Source: Ascaphus truei (Eukaryota; Chordata; Amphibia; Anura; Ascaphidae). Taken from it: DNA of 64,000 bases. The notes beneath the pieces were generated by a model. That model ran no database searches. It worked only from the letters and a program-made list of their open reading frames with translations, and was not told the origin of the DNA. The position numbers were made by a program, and so were the translations under genes. This document shows positions 59,926-64,000 of this stretch, piece by piece. The stretch spans positions 231,853,727 through 231,917,726 of the forward strand of contig CM071568.1 of assembly GCA_036426205.1 (NCBI GenBank). Direction: 5' to 3'. Position 1 is the stretch's first letter; every line of letters starts with the position of its first letter.

Positions 59926-60060
59926 TTCTAGTCCCTTTACAAGTCTATTGGCCAGTTCAATGGTGGTGTTAGTTCGATTTACTTCTTCCTGACAACGGAT
60001 CTTCTCAGCTGTCGCTTTTTCAAATGAAAGCGTAAGTCTTTTCAGATTATTATCCAGATC
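59926..60060 (-). CDS. Dynein heavy chain exon A: end of stalk coiled coil 2
   Basis: 135 nt, 45 codons, phase 0 at both ends. It encodes [50 protein letters not shown]-x-x-TN-x-TI-LANRLV-GLE is the conserved end of the stalk before AAA5. The acceptor is TTGTAG and the donor GTTAGT. It is the most upstream exon found; the stalk tip and AAA1-4 must lie beyond the window. Confidence 0.95.
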
Positions 60061-60199
60061 CTACAATAGAGAAACACATTTTAGTTTTACTCACAGTTCA
60101 AGTGTACTTCTAAATTTTCAATGTACATTATGCCTTTGTGAGTCAGGGCTTTAAAAGATACCAACCTTCTACTATTTACCAAAAATGAATATGCAGTTG

Positions 60200-61580
60200 A
60201 TTAACCCCCCACCCCCCACTCAACTCCAAGCTATTATTTTGGTGATCAATTCCCTTATGGGTAAGCTCTCTCACTATATTGATTTACATTAGAGAAATAT
60301 CTGCTGTCTATACAAAGGATTCTACACGTCCTGAAGTTGGTGAAAGAGATAGTGTCGGGGGAAGACTTAAAGTGGGTGACTATGGATGTTCAGTCCCTCT
60401 ATACCTGAATCTCTCACGATAAGGTATAGAGGCGACAGAAGAATTCTGAATAGAGGTGTCACTATGTCGACATCACAAAGAAAGTTCATATTGAGTAGTA
60501 TTCACTTTATTCTCTATCATAACTTCTGTTTTTCAGTCGATTCTATTTACAAATTCCAGGTACGGCTTTGGCTGCTTATTTTGCCCAAGCTACTCAAATG
60601 TATTCATGGGTAGATGAGAAGGCACACATATGAATTAATAATCTATAAACTGAGCACATCATCATGATATGGTTTTGAAGCTCTTTATGGACCATCTGAA
60701 TGATAATGATTTGAATTTAAAATTCAAATATAAAACTGATACACGTCAAATTGAATCTGGATCTTCTTTTGAGAATGAATGAACTTGTGTTTTTACAAAA
60801 ACATTCTTCAAAGAAGTCGAGTGCTATAGTTATATTATATTTTCCAGCCACCACCATATGGGCTGGATGAACAGCATACCACCACTTAACCAATTTCGTC
60901 GATTGAGGAGAAACTCTAGCAATGAAGACGATGGTCTAAAGCAGGCAGAAATTCTAAAAGGACTTTTTTTGGAAAGAGGCTATGATCTGGAATTTATAAA
61001 TAAGGCATTCCTACAAGCTAAGGAATTAGATAGGGATACCTTAAAAGATACCCTTATTGAAAGTAGTGAATCAGATATTACTATCTTGGGAGATACTAAA
61101 ATCAATAAAAAGAAAAAAGTTTAATTTCAGAAAAACAAATGGTTAAATTTATCACTAGCTACAAATGAAGGGCATCTAAAATTCATCAATTAAATCTAGA
61201 GCTTTATTAACTACCTAATGATATGTGGTCGGTCTATTGCAATGCCCATGTGGCTATCAATACATTAGTCTGACAAAAAGTCTTCTAAAGAAAAGGATGC
61301 ACGAACATGTAAATAATATTAAAAGGGCTTTGATAAGCATAGTGTCTCATGAAATTTAAAATTATTTCACAATAAGGATCCTGCAAAATGTACTTTTAAG
61401 GTGACAAAGTTCAAATGGATAAGAGAGGGGGTAACATTTGCCATATTGTGGTCAATAGGGAAACGTTCTGGATCTACAAGTTAGATACCGTGATCCTTAA
61501 AGGTCTGTTTGAAGAATTTGATTTAGTTCCCTTCATTAGGGATAGGTAGTTTAGCTTGGCCAAACTATCTATAGATGCTC
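60200..61580 (+). mobile_element. Penelope-like element: RT and GIY-YIG remnants
   Basis: Plus-strand fragments in changing frames: an N-terminal RT stretch (LSHYIDLH, KDST, then VTMDVQSLYT, about 60240-60410), an FYLQI-type strand near 60545, a DNDLNLKFKYKTDTRQIEF stretch (60700-60755) and a clean frame at 60858-61124 (GWMNSIPPLNQFRRLRRNSS; QAEILKGLFLERGYDLEFIN). Then come GIY-YIG pieces (MPMWLS; KDARTCK; HSVS; a WIREG string) at 61210-61540. The order RT then GIY-YIG is that of endonuclease-bearing Penelope-like elements. The YADD block is deleted, and there are many stops. Confidence 0.78.
60858..61124 (+). pseudogene. Penelope-like RT-to-GIY-YIG connecting segment
   Basis: 88 codons open. 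The SIP-x-x-QF-R-RR-x-S, Q(A)xxL-x-x-x-FLERGY and A-LDRDTL strings are what I recall from vertebrate Penelope-like proteins between RT and endonuclease. It is too short to act alone. Confidence 0.7.
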
Positions 61581-61954
61581 AAGTATAACAGAAATAAGAT
61601 GTGTGTTGGTAGTTCCTCTACAGATACTGATAATGGCCTTTTTTATTCTTTTTTTCATCTGTCCCATTTTTCTGAGGTCTTTCTTCTGCAGTTTGTGGAT
61701 TATCGATAGAAGGGGCATCCTTCATATATGTTATAGAGTTAATGTGTTAAAAATGTCAATTATCAGTGTGCAAAATCCTGTTTTTATATAATACATAACT
61801 GATATTTTTTATGAAATGGATATTATATAGTTGTTGTATCCATTTATAGAAGTGTAGGGATGTATCTTTATGAAAACTGTATGTGCATATATACTATGCA
61901 AATCATTTGTACTATTTGGATATATAGATATATAGATACATATACACACACAGA

Positions 61955-62160
61955 ACTGCAGCACTAACTGGAAATCGTAGAAAATAAAGCTTGATAGAGG
62001 ACCAGGAGGTCCGAAACATCGCTCTAATTTACTTGTTCCTGTTCTTTGATGCAATAAATACATTCTACGATTTCCAGTGAGTGCTGCAGTTCTGTTCTTC
62101 CTGATCTATTTTGGAGCGGATGGTGAACCTGCCCTCTGCAAGCACCCTGTCACCTAAAGA
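61955..62160 (+). repeat. Inverted-repeat unit enclosing a hammerhead-like motif, copy 1
   Basis: The arms CAGAACTGCAGCACT...GGAAATCGTAGAA (from 61951) and TTCTACGATTTCC...GTGCTGCAGTTCTG (to 62094) are inverted. AATAAAG precedes the motif and AATAAA follows it. The whole unit plus the following 60 bp recurs in opposite orientation at 63345-63560. Confidence 0.75.
61990..62021 (+). ncRNA. Hammerhead-like motif 10
   Basis: CTTGATAGA, a perfect 5-bp hairpin GGACC-AGGA-GGTCC, GAAACATCG. The first core half is altered (TTGATAGA), the second intact. Confidence 0.45.
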
Positions 62161-62224
62161 TAATCTTTTTGATTTTCTCTGATATGGTTTCTACTGGAGT
62201 GCCCTGAACTTTTTTTGTTTATCA

Positions 62225-62385
62225 TATAATAATATAATAATATTTCTGTTATAATATATATATCTAAATATATATATATATATATAATATATAGATTATT
62301 TATGATATATATTTTTTATAGTAGATATATGCTATATCATATATATATAACCTATAAGATATATCAAATCATATATCCTATCTAT
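62225..62385. repeat. AT-rich low-complexity tract
   Basis: TA and ATAT runs throughout, partly self-complementary. Confidence 0.9.
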
Positions 62386-62511
62386 GAATGACTAAATTTA
62401 TCATACAATGCTATCTTTTTTATTATAAATATTATTCAAATATATATAAAGTTTGCTTGTTGCTTAGCAACAAGGGCTATTTAGGGGTGTTCCGGAGATA
62501 CGGTTCAGCCT

Positions 62512-62543
62512 CTGATGAAGTCCCCTCCAGTGACGAAACGCGT
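62512..62543 (+). ncRNA. Hammerhead-like motif 11, best core
   Basis: CTGATGA, A, GTC-CCCTCCAGT-GAC hairpin, GAAACGCGTC. Both core halves are exact and a GTC follows GAAACGC. A TGACGTCA box lies 23 bp downstream (62566-62573). About 0.9 kb downstream of the Penelope-like GIY-YIG remnants, same strand. Confidence 0.55.
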
Positions 62544-63020
62544 CAGGACGTTGCGTTGTACGTGGTGACGTCACCGAGGCTCGTATGCACGCTTTTCCCC
62601 CGGAGCATTGAGGGGTTGCAGCTCGTACCTTCAGACGGCACACAGGGGTTTGATTCAATGTGAGGAGGCAGTGAGATATCCAGCAGGACACCGCTGGTGT
62701 TTGGTGGGTGAGGAATCAAGACTGGAGTTCAAACACTACGGACTGAGTCGCCCTTGACTCTCACCCTTGCTGCACCTGCTCATGCTTTCCCAAGCGGGAA
62801 TGATAGTACAGACTGTTGAGGACTTCCCAATAGTGAGAAAGGAGGCCCTGAGTACTAGCTCCTATTATATACCAGACTGGATTACAGCGTTTTGCAATTC
62901 TACGGATCTATTGCAGATCCTAGCAGTGACGTCCCCACTATTGAGTATTACCTCATACATGCTGTTTATTTTTTTATTTCTTGTGAGTGCAGGTCCACGG
63001 GACCCTTTTTTCTACATTTT

Positions 63021-63240
63021 TTAATTGCATTATATTTTCTCTACAGTATCACGCTATGGAACTTGTTTTTTCCTTCTTTCTTTCTGTTATATGTATGTAT
63101 ATATATCAGAAAGAAAGAAAAAACAGAAGCACAAGTTCCATAGCTTTCTGTTATATATATGTATATATATCAGAAAGAAAGAAAAAACAGAAGCACAAGT
63201 TCCATAGCGTGATACTGTAGAGAAAATGTAATGCAATTAA
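63021..63240. repeat. Palindrome with an internal 64-bp tandem duplication
   Basis: The left end TTAATTGCATTATATTTTCT is the inverse of the right end AGAAAATGTAATGCAATTAA. The inner GTATCACGCTATGGAACTTG also has its inverse. The unit 63081-63144 is repeated as 63145-63208 with 2-3 differences. The Lys/Glu-rich open frames here are repeat artefacts. Confidence 0.9.
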
Positions 63241-63245
63241 ACAAT

Positions 63246-63246
63246 G

Positions 63247-63290
<44 letters not shown>

Positions 63291-63291
63291 A
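63246..63291. repeat. TA then CA microsatellite
   Basis: GTATATATATATATATATAT-type array running into ACACACAC. Confidence 0.95.
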
Positions 63292-63344
63292 AAGAAAGTC
63301 CAGTAGAGAAACAATATGCAGAGAAAATTGAAAAAATACTTAAT

Positions 63345-63560
63345 CTTTAGGTGCACAGGGTGCTTGCAGAGGGGCCACGTTCACCATCCAGCTCCAAGAT
63401 AGATACAGGAAAGAACAGAACTGCAGCACTCACTGGAAATCGTAGAATGTATTTATTGCATCAAAGAACAGGAACAAGTAAATTAGAGCGATGTTTCCGA
63501 CCTCTTGGTCCTCTGTCAAACTTTATTTTCTATAATTTCCAGTGAGTGCTCCAGATATAT
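63345..63560 (-). repeat. Inverted-repeat unit with hammerhead-like motif, copy 2
   Basis: Reverse-complement copy of 61955-62160, including GGTGCTTGCAGAGG, the AACAGAACTGCAGCACT arm, AATAAA-type strings and the motif. One arm is slightly decayed (ATAATTTCCAGTGAGTGC). Confidence 0.75.
63489..63521 (-). ncRNA. Hammerhead-like motif 12
   Basis: Minus strand: TTTGACAGA, GGACC-AAGA-GGTC(G) hairpin, GGAAACATCG. It is a diverged copy of motif 10. Sense to the dynein intron. Confidence 0.35.
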
Positions 63561-64000
63561 ATACAGTCATGTGAAAAAGAAAGTACACCCTCTTTGAGTT
63601 CTATGGTTTTACATATCAGGACATAATAAAAATCATCTGTTCCTTAGCAGGTCTTAAAATTAGGTAAATACAACCTCAGATGAACAACAACACATACATA
63701 TTACACCGTGTCATGATTTATTAACAAAATAAAACCAAATGGAGAAGCCATGTGTGAAAAACCAAGTACAAACCTTATGATCAATAGCTTGTAGAACCAC
63801 CTTTGCAGCAAAACTTGAATATGTTTGGATTGTCTGATCTTGTATATTACAGTCTCTCACATCGTTGTGGAGGAATTTTGGGCCCACTCTTCGTTACAAC
63901 GTGCTTCAGTTATTGAGGTTTGTGGGCATGTTTTTATGCACAGCTCTCTTAAGTCCGCCACAGCATTTCAATCAGGTTGAGGTCTGGACTTTGACTGGGC
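63561..64000 (-). mobile_element. Tc1/mariner-type DNA transposon end, cut by the window
   Basis: After a TATA string the element begins TACAGTCATGTGAAAAAGAA, a terminal type known from vertebrate Tc1/mariner-like elements. The reverse strand encodes a decayed transposase tail: frames near 63780-64000 read ...FYKLLI and further back AQSKSRPQPD-like residues typical of the DDE region (CATTTCAATCAGGTTGAGGT is a familiar string). The other end is outside. Confidence 0.55.

Larger units (their letters stand above)
2156..60060 (-). other. Axonemal dynein heavy chain gene (DNAH9/DNAH11-type), 11-exon internal segment
   Basis: Eleven minus-strand exons encode one continuous dynein motor segment of about 605 residues. 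Family hallmarks are [12 protein letters not shown] in AAA5, [17 protein letters not shown] at the end of AAA5, [12 protein letters not shown] in the buttress helix, and [10 protein letters not shown] at the start of AAA6. The product is a beta-type outer-arm heavy chain that powers ciliary and flagellar beating on axonemal microtubules. Exon lengths from 5' to 3' are 135, 174, 236, 123, 205, 165, 141, 171, 123, 194 and 149 nt, and all phases agree. I could not separate DNAH9 from DNAH11 by eye; DNAH17 seems less close. No stop or frameshift was found. Exons upstream lie above 64 kb, and none was seen below 2156. Confidence 0.9.

Noticed and set aside
62987..63220. Small Lys-rich protein family with repeated frames
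   Set aside because: The repeats come from the 64-bp tandem duplication within a palindrome, and the frames include poly-AT and poly-GAAA translations.
1..64000. CRISPR array, operons or prokaryotic promoters
   Set aside because: The sequence is vertebrate nuclear DNA with spliced exons; direct repeats seen are satellites or duplicated mobile elements.

Overview
The window looks like an amphibian, probably frog, nuclear genome segment. It carries one vertebrate gene broken into short exons by kilobase-scale introns. The introns are packed with repeats of types I associate with frogs: L2/CR1-type and Tx1-type LINEs, an L1-type LINE, a Penelope-like element, Ty3/gypsy elements and many palindromic MITEs. 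The species assignment is inference.

Host gene. Eleven exons on the minus strand, from 60060 down to 2156, encode about 605 residues of an outer-arm axonemal dynein heavy chain of the DNAH9/DNAH11/DNAH17 group. By remembered sequence it is closest to DNAH9/DNAH11. The segment runs from the end of the stalk coiled coil through AAA5, the buttress coiled coil and the AAA5-AAA6 link to the start of AAA6. All eleven exons have GT/AG borders and all ten junctions keep phase, so the gene looks intact here. The 5' part lies beyond 64 kb and the 3' end below position 1. No other host gene was seen.

Repeats by region. 0.5-2.1 kb: an LTR and a hammerhead-like module. 5.0-8.0 kb: a decayed L2/CR1-type LINE with a relic 2A-like peptide. 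11.7-14.5 kb: an LTR and another L2/CR1-type LINE. 20-25.9 kb: hammerhead-like palindromes, MITEs (one nested in another) and an LTR-like CpG-rich stretch. 29.2-35.9 kb: a nearly full-length L1-type LINE with a 15-bp target duplication and an almost open ORF2. 38.9-41.4 kb: a second copy of the 5-kb LINE family and a MITE holding a minisatellite. 43-50.6 kb: hAT-like fragments, hammerhead-like modules, a Tx1-type LINE and an SGNH-esterase fragment. 52-59 kb: an LTR and a decayed chromodomain Ty3/gypsy element split by a solo LTR. 60-64 kb: a Penelope-like element (RT plus GIY-YIG remnants), hammerhead-like units in opposite orientations, and a Tc1/mariner-like end cut by the window.

Main finding. 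A motif resembling the hammerhead ribozyme core (CTGANGA, a short hairpin, GAAA) recurs about twelve times in unrelated-looking repeats on both strands. It often sits inside inverted-repeat arms and near AATAAA or TGACGTCA boxes. The only matching coding source in the window is the Penelope-like element. The motif is seen directly; ribozyme activity and a shared mobilisation system are inference.
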